A stretch of DNA of 59,531 nucleotides. It comes from a virus. The DNA is taken from positions 1 through 59,531 of IMG/VR virus record IMGVR_UViG_3300033148_008638; one strand, given 5' to 3'. Position numbers and translations under genes: made by a program. Under the pieces are notes generated by a model, which did no database searches, had not been told where the DNA came from, and saw only the letters and a program-made list of their open reading frames with translations. Each line of letters begins with the position of its first letter. Position 1 is the first letter of the stretch. Of this stretch, positions 8,063 to 15,339 are shown piece by piece.

Positions 8063-9251
8063 TATTTATTTCCTTTATAAATTCTTGTACCTCTGGTTTT
8101 TTCCTCTCACTATCCCAAAGAGATAAATATTTACCTGCATCAATACCTTTAGGTAAATTATTCCTTTGATATTTCAGTGTAGCTAATAATTCCTCAAGCC
8201 ATACAAAATGTGATGATACTTTTAGTTCTGGATACTTAAAGTAACTATCATCAACATGTTCTTTAATACTATATATATCTTGTTTCACAAGCTCAAATGG
8301 AAAACCAAAATAGAGACCATCTCTATTTAGTAAATTATCCTTTGTTAGAGGTTTCCAATTATTAAGTGTTAATGTGTTGTTATACCCATTAGCAAACCTC
8401 ACAAAGGGTTGGGCTTCTGGGAGAAACTGCCAGAAACCTTTCTTTTCATCTATTCCCCGTTTACTAAGTCCTCTCTCTAAGAACTGTGTAAGGGTCCATT
8501 TATAGCTAAAATAATGAGCATTACTTTTTAATACCTGAGAGTAATTATGAATAGCTTTTATTAATTGTCTTACAGAAATAAAAGTCAAGGTCTTTTTTAT
8601 TTTATTTTCGATACTAGTATTTAATTTTTGATGTACTATTATTTCTTGTTTATTCCAGTAATTAAAAATTTCGACTACAATGTTTCTAGAAGTGTTTTTA
8701 ATATTGTCTTTAATATTGTCTTTAATATTGTCTTTAATATTGTCTTTAGGACTTGGCTGAGCTATACCAGTTGTAGTTTTCAGAGGATTTGAGTTATCAT
8801 TTTTTACTTTTGAGTTATCATTTTTTACTTTTGAGTTATCATTTTTTACTTTTGAGTTATCATTTTTTACTTTTGAGTTATCATTTTTGTTGAAATTTGA
8901 GTTATCATTTTTTACTTTTGAGTTATCATTTTTTATAGGGGATTTTATCAATTTCTCATACTCTTTCTGTATTTTGAAAAGTAGATTACCTTCACTATTT
9001 TTTTGAATAGTAATCATATTTCTATTGGATAATTTTTTTATATCTCTTGAAATATTTGATAATTTTTTTTCAGTTAACTCTTGTATCTCTTTTAAAGATA
9101 CTACTTTTTCTGTTTTATTCCAGCCATATGTTTTTCTAAGGATTGCCCACCAAATCTGCCCCATAGTTTTCGGTAACCCTTCTCTGCAGAAAGCTTCTAA
9201 TAATTCATCAGCTATTTTTGTGTAGCCATCTTCAACTTGTGGTGACGCCAT
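8055..9251 (-). CDS. Replication initiator-like protein (lambda O type), gene carries iteron repeats
   Basis: A 398-residue protein. The N-terminus (DGYTKIADELLEAFC, AILRKTYGWNKTEK, LSNISRDIKKLSNRNMI) matches the winged-helix N-terminal domain of phage replication protein O. The middle consists of KNDNSKV repeats (about residues 104-155) encoded by 21-bp DNA repeats, then a KDNI repeat tract. The C-terminal 200 residues probably interact with the helicase. As in lambda, origin iterons may lie inside the initiator gene. It sits just upstream of the primase-helicase, as expected for an initiator. Confidence 0.8.
   Translation of the reverse strand: MASPQVEDGYTKIADELLEAFCREGLPKTMGQIWWAILRKTYGWNKTEKVVSLKEIQELTEKKLSNISRDIKKLSNRNMITIQKNSEGNLLFKIQKEYEKLIKSPIKNDNSKVKNDNSNFNKNDNSKVKNDNSKVKNDNSKVKNDNSKVKNDNSNPLKTTTGIAQPSPKDNIKDNIKDNIKDNIKNTSRNIVVEIFNYWNKQEIIVHQKLNTSIENKIKKTLTFISVRQLIKAIHNYSQVLKSNAHYFSYKWTLTQFLERGLSKRGIDEKKGFWQFLPEAQPFVRFANGYNNTLTLNNWKPLTKDNLLNRDGLYFGFPFELVKQDIYSIKEHVDDSYFKYPELKVSSHFVWLEELLATLKYQRNNLPKGIDAGKYLSLWDSERKKPEVQEFIKEINNE
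8698..8750. repeat. Tandem 12-bp AT-rich repeat inside the initiator gene
   Basis: About four copies of TTAATATTGTCT in tandem, encoding KDNI repeats on the minus strand. The tract is very AT-rich and lies about 40 bases from the 21-bp iteron array. It is a candidate DNA-unwinding element of the origin. Confidence 0.8.
8791..8940. repeat. Seven 21-bp iterons inside the initiator gene, probable replication origin
   Basis: Copies of GAGTTATCATTTTTT begin at 8791, 8812, 8833, 8854, 8875, 8899 and 8920. The unit is 21 bp, with one 24-bp interval. They encode the KNDNSKV repeats. An 18-base exact match (GAGTTATCATTTTTTACT) lies in intergenic DNA at 25929-25946, which argues that the DNA sequence itself is selected. 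Initiator genes with internal iterons are known from lambdoid phages; origin function here is inferred. Confidence 0.8.
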
Positions 9252-9267
9252 TGTCTCCTCTCCTAAC

Positions 9268-9486
9268 CTATTTTCGTTTCAGTTGATAGCCTTTGCTAAC
9301 CATGCATTGGTTTGTCAGGTCTATAGCCATAAAAGGGTTCATGGAGCAGTGAGCATTTGCCCACATTTTGCATTCCATTAGGTCTCTATTGAATTGTTCT
9401 TGAGTAAGCCCCTCTTTATACAGGTGGGTTGCACATCCTGTAAGCATGCCTAACAGCACAATAGTAATAAGTAGTAATTTTTTCAT
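9268..9486 (-). CDS. Small lipoprotein
   Basis: A 72-residue protein from ATG 9486 (AAAGGAGGG upstream). It has a lipoprotein signal MKKLLLITIVLLGMLTGC with the lipobox LTGC, then a short domain with three more cysteines (C37, C47, C61). An in-frame upstream ATG at 9504 adds MERREI but has no better ribosome site. Expected location is the periplasmic face of a membrane. A role in lysis (Rz1-like) or superinfection exclusion is possible, but neither is shown by sequence. Confidence 0.75.
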   Translation of the reverse strand: MKKLLLITIVLLGMLTGCATHLYKEGLTQEQFNRDLMECKMWANAHCSMNPFMAIDLTNQCMVSKGYQLKRK

Positions 9487-9504
9487 AATTTCCCTCCTTT
9501 CCAT

Positions 9505-9603
9505 ATTTATGCATAATCTATCTAGATCTAATTCTAGATCTTCTAATCTCTCTAGGTCTTCTTTTACTTTCTCTTTATATCCATCACTATAGCCCTCCGA
9601 TCT
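9505..9603 (-). pseudogene. Duplicated 3' fragment of the 9805-10101 gene
   Basis: Without a start codon of its own, this stretch reads EGYSDGYKEKVKEDLERLEDLELDLDRL, nearly the same as the C-terminus of the protein at 9805-10101. The frame is open into the lipoprotein gene. It looks like debris of a partial duplication that placed a copy of the tail upstream of the lipoprotein. Confidence 0.6.
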
Positions 9604-9605
9604 CC

Positions 9606-9785
9606 CTATTTCTTTTCAAACCAGCGACAATCATTATTTCTATTTAAAAGTTCAGGGGATACTCTCCTGCCCCTTTTTTTCTTCCATGTATCTACGAGGC
9701 TTTTTGGATGTGTACATTTTGCTGGTCGTCCAGAGTAAAGATCCTCATCTTTAAACCATTTGCAGTTTATACAAAAAACTTTCAT
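9606..9785 (-). CDS. Small cysteine-rich protein
   Basis: A 59-residue protein starting MKVFCINCKWFKDEDL, with CxxC at residues 5-8, a third cysteine near 23 (AKCTHP) and a fourth near 53 (NDCRWFEKK). This C4 pattern would bind one zinc. GGGAGAAGAA precedes the ATG. The fold resembles small phage zinc ribbons; function unknown. Confidence 0.7.
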   Translation of the reverse strand: MKVFCINCKWFKDEDLYSGRPAKCTHPKSLVDTWKKKRGRRVSPELLNRNNDCRWFEKK

Positions 9786-9804
9786 TTCTTCTCCCTATCC
9801 TTTT

Positions 9805-10101
9805 TTATAACCTTATACCTAATCTATCTAGAGCTAATTCTAATTCTTCTAATCTCTCTAGGTCTTCTTTTACTTCATCTTCTTTTTCCTTATATCCATC
9901 ACTATAAGCTTCGCTGTATCCATCGTCAAGTCCTTTTTTATATCCTTCATCATATCCTTCCTGATATGCCTCCTCCTCTTTATTTTCTATACAGTTTTCA
10001 CAGACTTCTACAAAATAGGTTTTTTTATCGTCCTCTTCATCTTCTGTATAATATAATTCTCTGTCACAGTCTGCACATTTTATAGTAAATTCTTCTGTCA
10101 T
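9805..10101 (-). CDS. Zinc-ribbon protein with GY repeats
   Basis: A 98-residue protein. The N-terminus has CADCDRELYY and CENC, a CxxC...CxxC zinc ribbon. The middle is a low-complexity series of acidic EGYDEGYKKG-type units. The C-terminus ends DLERLEELELALDRLGIRL, a helical tail shared with the adjacent 10098-10280 gene and with the fragment at 9505-9603. Function unknown; the shared tail suggests a common partner. Confidence 0.7.
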   Translation of the reverse strand: MTEEFTIKCADCDRELYYTEDEEDDKKTYFVEVCENCIENKEEEAYQEGYDEGYKKGLDDGYSEAYSDGYKEKEDEVKEDLERLEELELALDRLGIRL

Positions 10102-10280
10102 AGTTTTATCCCCAGTCTGTTTAAAGCTGTTTCTAATTCCTTTAATCTATTAAGTAGTTTTATTACTGTTTTCTGTACTTGTATGTCAGATACTATCCGG
10201 TAAGATAATTCATTTGGGAAATTATCTAATAGATAATTTATCATATTATATATATGAAGTGGTTCTCTATCCTTTTTCAT
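10098..10280 (-). CDS. Small helical protein sharing a C-terminal tail with its neighbour
   Basis: A 60-residue all-helical protein ending LLNRLKELETALNRLGIKL, which resembles the tail of the 98-residue protein downstream. It overlaps the ligase gene upstream by 14 bases and its downstream neighbour by 4 bases. No family recognised. Confidence 0.65.
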   Translation of the reverse strand: MKKDREPLHIYNMINYLLDNFPNELSYRIVSDIQVQKTVIKLLNRLKELETALNRLGIKL

Positions 10281-11370
10281 ATGCCTCTATTATGTTGTAA
10301 ACATATCTCATATCTTTCTTCTCGAAATTCTTGCTCATTTTCCGCATTAACTCATTTCGATTTTTTGTTAAAGTCAATCCAAGTTTATTATAAATTTGTA
10401 TTATAAAATGTCGTTTCTTTATTTCTTCTTTTACTTCTCTCAATATAGTTTTGATTCTGTTTTCATTAGCTAAGATTTCGTTCATCTCAAATTCTTCATT
10501 TAATAGTTCACATACATATTCATATGTTAAATTGTCCAACTCTACATTCTCTAATGTATTGTAACAGGTTATTCTTATATCGTTTTTATTTATCCCAGGT
10601 TTAGTGTGTACTTTAAATATAGTTTCCGGTTTAAGTTTCCATTGTTTCCACTGCCCCTCTTCCTTAATATAGATTACTCTACCCTCGGATCCCTTAACTT
10701 CTTCTAAGTTAGAGTAGTCATTTGTTGCCTCTATCTCACCTCTCATTTTTTTATAAAAGTCTGGAAAGAAATAGTTTGGTTGTATTTCACAGTCTTTTTC
10801 TACTACTGGTAGTAAATCTTTAAACTCATCTGGTAATATAATCATTCCTGTGGATTTGTCAAGTCCAAAAAGTAACTTTGTGTCCAATCTTACTGGGTAG
10901 AGTATCAGATGCTTGTTTATGACTCCATATAGTTCATATGAAAAATTTATATCATATTCTTTACTTGCTTTAATAATGTTGGGATATTTTTTTAATATTT
11001 CGCACCACATAGAATAGAAGTTACCATATTTTCCTTCTGCTAATATTGGACTCAGTCTAGTTTTGTAGGTGAAATATGTTTTTCCTCTATAGATATATTT
11101 ATAGCTTATTATATTTGTGCCATCATATTTCTCATATACTGGTGCAGGTTTGTCTAGAAATTTGAAATAGAAATTTCCTAATTTGGAAAAAGGATAGTAC
11201 ATCTTTGGTGTTGAGTAGATAATTTGTTCTTTACATTTCATTCCATTTATATGAGTTAATAATAGTTGCCCATAACCATCTCCTTGGCTTATTGTTATAT
11301 AGCCTGTGAGATAGTTGTTTGGGTTGAATGGGTCTTTTATGTTCTCAAATTTTCTTGTAACTTCAGTCAT
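10267..11370 (-). CDS. RNA (or DNA) ligase of the nucleotidyltransferase superfamily
   Basis: A 367-residue ATP-dependent ligase. Motif I EKYDGTN places the adenylated lysine at K81. Motif III is represented by FSYELYG, motif IV by EGRVIYIK and motif V by WKLKPE. The C-terminal 120 residues are helical and lack an obvious OB fold, which favours the RNA-ligase branch (T4 Rnl1/Rnl2-like). Likely roles are repair of cleaved host or phage tRNA or other RNA ends. It overlaps its neighbours on both sides, so it is within an operon. Confidence 0.85.
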   Translation of the reverse strand: MTEVTRKFENIKDPFNPNNYLTGYITISQGDGYGQLLLTHINGMKCKEQIIYSTPKMYYPFSKLGNFYFKFLDKPAPVYEKYDGTNIISYKYIYRGKTYFTYKTRLSPILAEGKYGNFYSMWCEILKKYPNIIKASKEYDINFSYELYGVINKHLILYPVRLDTKLLFGLDKSTGMIILPDEFKDLLPVVEKDCEIQPNYFFPDFYKKMRGEIEATNDYSNLEEVKGSEGRVIYIKEEGQWKQWKLKPETIFKVHTKPGINKNDIRITCYNTLENVELDNLTYEYVCELLNEEFEMNEILANENRIKTILREVKEEIKKRHFIIQIYNKLGLTLTKNRNELMRKMSKNFEKKDMRYVYNIIEAYEKG

Positions 11371-11800
11371 AAGTTCTTAAATCCTCTGGTAGAAAGAAAT
11401 CCTCTTCTATTTCTATTAATATTGGAGGTTTCTTAGGTAGTCTTAACTTATTATTGAATAGTGGGTATTCTCCATGATAATTTGGTTCATGTATCCTGTC
11501 TATAAAACCAAATCCTTTTGCTGCCGCTAGAGATTTTTTTAGTTCACAACCAATAGACTTTGATATAATCTTTACTTTTTCTTTCCTACGTATAATTTTT
11601 ACTATTAAATCCCCCTCACCTTTTATGTTTTTAATGTTAAACAAACACCGTTCACTTCCTAAGAGGAAGGATGCTATTTTTTTGTTTAATCTAGCGCTAC
11701 TAATATATTTTCCTTCTTCAATAAGAAGAGGTTCATGTGATGCAGACAGAAGAGTTTTAAGCCACTTCTCTTTACTGTGAGTTGGTATTGTTATTTTCAT
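11363..11800 (-). CDS. Hypothetical protein upstream of the ligase
   Basis: A 145-residue beta-rich protein (MKITIPTHSKEKWLKTLL...) with no recognisable motif. It overlaps the ligase gene by 8 bases and the upstream gene by 29 bases. Its position suggests co-regulation with the ligase; function unknown. Confidence 0.65.
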   Translation of the reverse strand: MKITIPTHSKEKWLKTLLSASHEPLLIEEGKYISSARLNKKIASFLLGSERCLFNIKNIKGEGDLIVKIIRRKEKVKIISKSIGCELKKSLAAAKGFGFIDRIHEPNYHGEYPLFNNKLRLPKKPPILIEIEEDFFLPEDLRTYD

Positions 11801-12287
11801 TTATATATTGCCTTAATTTTTCCTTAAAGTATTTATTGTTATCATGGTGGATTGATTTTGAAGAGGTTGTAATTATGTCTATGTGATCTGTTAAAAGAAA
11901 TTTCTTGAAATAGTCTATTTTTTTCAGTGTGTTTTTACTGAGTTTCTTATATTGATCATTAAAGTAACTGCTACAGTTGTTCTTCCTAACCATAGGTATT
12001 ATTATTCTGTTGAACCATCTTCTGTTTAAGGTATATTTTATCCACTCAACTCCTTGCCATAAGGCTCTTGAATCTGTATGGTGTGCTCCACAATCAATTA
12101 TGTTGCATGTAGCTCCAGTTGCTAAGTATAGTAATAGGTTATAGTCTAAGTCTTGTAGTATAAAATCCCAACGTTTTTGTTCACATGCTGTACTTTGTAT
12201 ACGTATGAAAGCTACATCTGTACTATTAATAGGTTTATCTAATTTTTCTAATCCCGATGTCAAATTTATGAATGTTTTAATCGTCAT
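11772..12287 (-). CDS. Hypothetical protein
   Basis: A 171-residue protein. Features include LLYLATGATCNIIDCGAHH in the middle, WQGVEWIKYTL, and a hydrophilic asparagine-rich C-terminus. AAAAAAGGAATAG serves as ribosome site. The central stretch is hydrophobic but too short and polar to be a clear membrane span. It overlaps the small gene upstream by 11 bases. No family recognised. Confidence 0.65.
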   Translation of the reverse strand: MTIKTFINLTSGLEKLDKPINSTDVAFIRIQSTACEQKRWDFILQDLDYNLLLYLATGATCNIIDCGAHHTDSRALWQGVEWIKYTLNRRWFNRIIIPMVRKNNCSSYFNDQYKKLSKNTLKKIDYFKKFLLTDHIDIITTSSKSIHHDNNKYFKEKLRQYINENNNTNSQ

Positions 12288-12447
12288 CTATTCCTTTTTT
12301 GTTCTTATTTCTATGGAGTATACGATATACTTGTTTTGTAAACAATTTTTGGTTTTTCCAAAATGTTTCATCCTTTACGCTCTTCAAACGTAGGGCATTT
12401 AGGCTCTCTGTAGTTTTACATTGATCTATCTTTGTTGGAAGATCCAT
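12277..12447 (-). CDS. Small hypothetical protein
   Basis: A 56-residue basic protein (MDLPTKIDQCKTTESLNALR...) with a strong ribosome site GAGGAGTCTT before the ATG at 12447. It ends inside the start of the next gene. Residues about 25-50 (KDETFWKNQKLFTKQVYRIL) look helical. It explains the apparent gap between 12287 and 12491. Confidence 0.6.
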   Translation of the reverse strand: MDLPTKIDQCKTTESLNALRLKSVKDETFWKNQKLFTKQVYRILHRNKNKKGIDDD

Positions 12448-12490
12448 AAGACTCCTCGACTCTTATTGTAATTTGCTATAAAGTATATTT

Positions 12491-12694
12491 TTAGGTATGA
12501 GGGGTATAGCTTTTTGTGTCTACCTCCATGCATTGGTTAACTGCTTTGAGCAATACCTCTATATCTTGCTCAATATCTCTCAACACAATCACGACTGCTA
12601 CCCATCCACAAACAATCCTTAAAGACTTACTATCGAACTCAAACTTCCATCCACTATATTTCCCAATGCAAAAATAAAACGTAAATCCATCCAT
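12491..12694 (-). CDS. Small hypothetical protein
   Basis: A 67-residue protein (MDGFTFYFCIGKYSGWKFEFD...) preceded by AAAGGATAGAAA. The N-terminal half looks like beta strands, the C-terminal half like an amphipathic helix (DIEQDIEVLLKAVNQCMEV). No motif recognised. It follows the helicase gene in the same direction. Confidence 0.5.
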   Translation of the reverse strand: MDGFTFYFCIGKYSGWKFEFDSKSLRIVCGWVAVVIVLRDIEQDIEVLLKAVNQCMEVDTKSYTPHT

Positions 12695-12758
12695 TTTCTA
12701 TCCTTTCAGTTGGCTAACTATCTATTAGGGTTGTTTATTGGAACTTCTTTACAATCTT

Positions 12759-14207
12759 TTAGTTTCGTTTTAAGAAATTTCTAGCTCCTTTTTCTATAAT
12801 TAAATCAGCTATTTCTTTTTTTTCATTCTTGCTATTTATGATACGCTCATCTATAGTGTTTGCTATATACATGTTTGTATATCTACATACGCTTTTCTGT
12901 CCTATTCTGTGTATTCTACCAGAAGCTTGATCGTAAGCATCTGGGCTCCATGTTAACTCATAGAATATCATATGTTGTTGTTTTGCTTTACTGCCAATTT
13001 TAAATAACTCTATTCCAAAACCTCCGGATTCTATTTGTCCTACAAATACGTTAATGTTTTTGCTTTTTTGAAAACCATTCCACTTCTCATATTTCTTTTT
13101 TCCAGTATCTGCTCCATACATAGTGATATATTTTATTCCTATGTTTTCTAAAGCTGATTTAATTAGCTGTATAGTGTACCTGAATCTGCACCATACTATT
13201 ACACTTTCTTCAGCATCTAGAATTATCTCTATTTGTTCAATCAAAGCGTCTAGCTTTGGTGTTGCTTTTAGTGTTATCTCTTTTCCATCACTATCTTTTA
13301 TAAACCCCGCAGTTAATTGTTGTAGTTTTAATAGTTTGGTCAGTATGTTGTTTATTTTTAATCTACTTGTTCCTTTAGTTGTTTCTATTTCAATTGCTTC
13401 TATTTCTTTTATAACTTTTCTTTCTACTGCTCTATATGTTTCCTCTAAGTTTCCTATTGGGACTTTTATGTCTTGGTATATTCTTTCTGGTAAATCTAAG
13501 GCATCTTCTTTTTTTATTCTTATACAACTGCTATATATTATAGACTGGAATTGTGGGATTTTATCTTTTCTTAGTATCCACTTATTCCAGGCTCCGAGTT
13601 TTATCTTTTTGAAGAATGTACTTCTAAATCTAAAATAGTTTGTTGAAAAAGACCTACCACCATCTAGTACTCTGAATTGAGACCATACATCTAAGGGTCT
13701 GTTAGCAATAGGGGTAGCTGTTAATATAAGTTTATATCTTGCCCTATCGGCTAGTATAATAGCTGCTTTTGTTCTGTTAGCTTCACCATTTTTTATATAT
13801 CTAGCAGATTCATCAAAAATTATTGCGTCAAACTCTAAGTCTATTAGTTCCCTTATAAAAAGATGTAATGCTTCATAATTAATAATGTAGAATGTATATT
13901 CTCTATGTTTTAGTTTTTCAAGTCTTTCTTTTCTGTTAGCGTATAAGACTATAGAAGAGAGTTCTGAAAACTTTGCTATTTCCTTTTCCCAGTTGTACAG
14001 AATAGAGGTTGGTCCGACAATCAATACTCTTTTTACGTTGTTGTGTTGTATCCTGTAGCGGATTATATCTATACTTATTCTACTTTTTCCTAAACCTAGG
14101 TCAAGGAGTAGTCCTCTATTATCTTCTTCTATTCCAAATAGAAAAGATTTTATTTGGTGTTCGTATGGTTTTTCTCCTATAAAAGTAAATCCTTTTGGTA
14201 GTTTTAT
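12759..14207 (-). CDS. SNF2-type helicase/ATPase, apparent non-AUG start
   Basis: A superfamily 2 helicase. The conventional frame starts at TTG 14024, but that omits the Walker A motif: upstream in the same frame the sequence reads DLGLGKS (about 14095-14115), preceded by a Q-motif-like PYEHQIKSFLFG. No ATG, GTG or TTG occurs between the stop at 14214-14216 and 14024. The best-placed candidate is ATA at 14207, eight bases after AAAGGGGG, giving 482 residues. Downstream motifs are FDAIIFDES (II), LILTATPIANRP (III), VIVWCRF, and SGRIHRIGQ (VI). Likely roles are recombination, fork remodelling or displacement of proteins from phage DNA. Promoter copy C lies just upstream. Confidence 0.85.
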   Translation of the reverse strand: MKLPKGFTFIGEKPYEHQIKSFLFGIEEDNRGLLLDLGLGKSRISIDIIRYRIQHNNVKRVLIVGPTSILYNWEKEIAKFSELSSIVLYANRKERLEKLKHREYTFYIINYEALHLFIRELIDLEFDAIIFDESARYIKNGEANRTKAAIILADRARYKLILTATPIANRPLDVWSQFRVLDGGRSFSTNYFRFRSTFFKKIKLGAWNKWILRKDKIPQFQSIIYSSCIRIKKEDALDLPERIYQDIKVPIGNLEETYRAVERKVIKEIEAIEIETTKGTSRLKINNILTKLLKLQQLTAGFIKDSDGKEITLKATPKLDALIEQIEIILDAEESVIVWCRFRYTIQLIKSALENIGIKYITMYGADTGKKKYEKWNGFQKSKNINVFVGQIESGGFGIELFKIGSKAKQQHMIFYELTWSPDAYDQASGRIHRIGQKSVCRYTNMYIANTIDERIINSKNEKKEIADLIIEKGARNFLKRN

Positions 14208-14233
14208 TTTTCGTTACCCCCTTTCAACTAATG

Positions 14234-14261
14234 AAGATAATCATTAATTTTTGTTTGTCAA
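14234..14261 (-). promoter_or_regulatory. Promoter, copy C of the four-copy phage promoter motif
   Basis: TTGACA (14261-14256), 16-base spacer containing AAATTAATGAT, and TATCTT (14239-14234) on the minus strand. It lies between the hairpin at 14300-14326 and the helicase gene, so it would restart transcription for the ligase/helicase block. Confidence 0.65.
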
Positions 14262-14299
14262 GGGGGTAATTTTAATTAGTTGTTCCAAACTATTCAAAT

Positions 14300-14326
14300 G
14301 GAACACTACTGTTTTTGCAGTGTTCC
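14300..14326 (-). terminator. Terminator-like hairpin after the SprT-like gene
   Basis: GGAACACT at 14300-14307 pairs perfectly with AGTGTTCC at 14319-14326 around an 11-base loop. It lies directly after the stop of the 14334-14696 gene and before promoter copy C. There is no clear U-run, so it may act as an mRNA 3' end rather than a classic terminator. Further GGAACA/TGTTCC copies flank it. Confidence 0.45.
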
Positions 14327-14333
14327 ATAGCCC

Positions 14334-14696
14334 TTATTTCCTTGTTCCAATCGGTTGTTGTATGTTTTTATAGATTAAAGATATTATTTTCCTTTGATTT
14401 TCTTTAAAGTGTTTGTTGTGCGTATACTCATCATGGTGGGATAGTTCATGTATCAGTGTTCCTATATTTTCACCTTTTTTATTCAATACTATTCTACGTG
14501 CATCATGATTAAAGAAGCCCCATGTTCTTTTTGTTTCTCTATTTGAGAACACTACCTCTACTTTATCCCATTTTAAATTGGAACAGATAAAATCTGCTAG
14601 TTCCTGTGCCCATCTTTTGGATATGAGCGGCATATTATATCCTTCTGTTTCTTTTATATCACCTACTAGCCTAAATAAGGATGTGCTTTTATGCAT
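14334..14696 (-). CDS. SprT-like zinc metallopeptidase
   Basis: A 120-residue protein. HELSHHDEYTHNKHF near residues 87-101 is an HExxH zinc motif with a downstream histidine, as in SprT-like/phage zincins. TLIHELSHH and GFFNHDARRIVLN resemble the beta-strand and helix around the motif in this family. It is shorter than Spartan-type proteases. Possible role is cleavage of protein crosslinks or virion or host protein processing. GAGGAG precedes the ATG. Confidence 0.75.
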   Translation of the reverse strand: MHKSTSLFRLVGDIKETEGYNMPLISKRWAQELADFICSNLKWDKVEVVFSNRETKRTWGFFNHDARRIVLNKKGENIGTLIHELSHHDEYTHNKHFKENQRKIISLIYKNIQQPIGTRK

Positions 14697-14710
14697 TAGT
14701 GCTCCTCTTA

Positions 14711-15337
14711 TTAGTGTGGATCTGCTATAGAAAGTACTATTTTACCTTTTACTATCTTACACCCCACTATTCTCATACGTATAACTTTTTTCCAACCATA
14801 ATATTTTGTGCTAGTTAGGGGGTCCCCCCACATTACCCCATTTATTTTTTTCTTTCCAAACTTTGGAGACCCTCTTCTCACCCATATTTTGTTGGCAATC
14901 TCATTATATTTGTCCTTTTGTAGAGGGTATAGTCTCCCTTTCAATTCAGCTAGAGTTTTATTCATTCTTTTTCTATTTATCCTTTTTTTAAGAATTGTTT
15001 TTCTAAAACTAGCTAGGGAGTCCCACTCTTTTTGTAAAAAACCTTTCTTTATAGTCGGGTCTACTCTCTTATATATATAGGAGGCCCTACGTAGGAGGTC
15101 AGATATGTTAGGTCGTAATACCCTATCACTTCTCTTTTTTAGAAGGTACAGTTCTCTATGGAGGTCTTTATCTCCCAGTAGCCTTAGTGAAGCCAATACA
15201 ACGTCTAGTAACTTATACAACTTTGTATCCCGCTCTGAGGCTACTTGTGGTCTTATTTCTTCTAGATAAGTCTCTCTTAATAAGAGAGAATCATAACGGT
15301 TGTCTGTTTCTGTTTCTTCAGAATACTCACAATACAT
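14711..15337 (-). CDS. Member 1 of a three-paralogue family in the MoxR/VWA module
   Basis: A 208-residue protein. Residues about 40-110 (LYKLLDVVLASLRLLGD...LLKKRSD...LLRRASYIYKRVDPTIKK) match segments of the proteins at 16406-16951 and 20388-20852, sharing LYK-L--VL, LLK-R, and Y-YK-VDP-. The C-terminal half is basic with WGDPLTSTKYYGWKKV. The three related genes alternate with the VWA protein, the 290-residue protein and the MoxR ATPase. No known family recognised. Confidence 0.7.
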   Translation of the reverse strand: MYCEYSEETETDNRYDSLLLRETYLEEIRPQVASERDTKLYKLLDVVLASLRLLGDKDLHRELYLLKKRSDRVLRPNISDLLRRASYIYKRVDPTIKKGFLQKEWDSLASFRKTILKKRINRKRMNKTLAELKGRLYPLQKDKYNEIANKIWVRRGSPKFGKKKINGVMWGDPLTSTKYYGWKKVIRMRIVGCKIVKGKIVLSIADPH

Positions 15338-15339
15338 CT

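Noticed and set aside
8698-8940. CRISPR array
   Set aside because: The repeats are directly tandem, without spacers of unique sequence, and they lie in frame inside a protein-coding gene.
9708-10085. 125-residue hydrophobic open frame on the plus strand
   Set aside because: Antisense to two well-supported minus-strand genes; composition reflects their acidic codons.
12317-12345. TTGTTT-17-TATACT promoter on the minus strand
   Set aside because: It lies inside the small 56-residue gene in the middle of an operon; possible, but no other support.
13123-13638. 171-residue hydrophobic open frame on the plus strand
   Set aside because: It is antisense to the conserved helicase gene and has no ribosome site; hydrophobicity is the usual shadow of AT-rich charged coding sequence.
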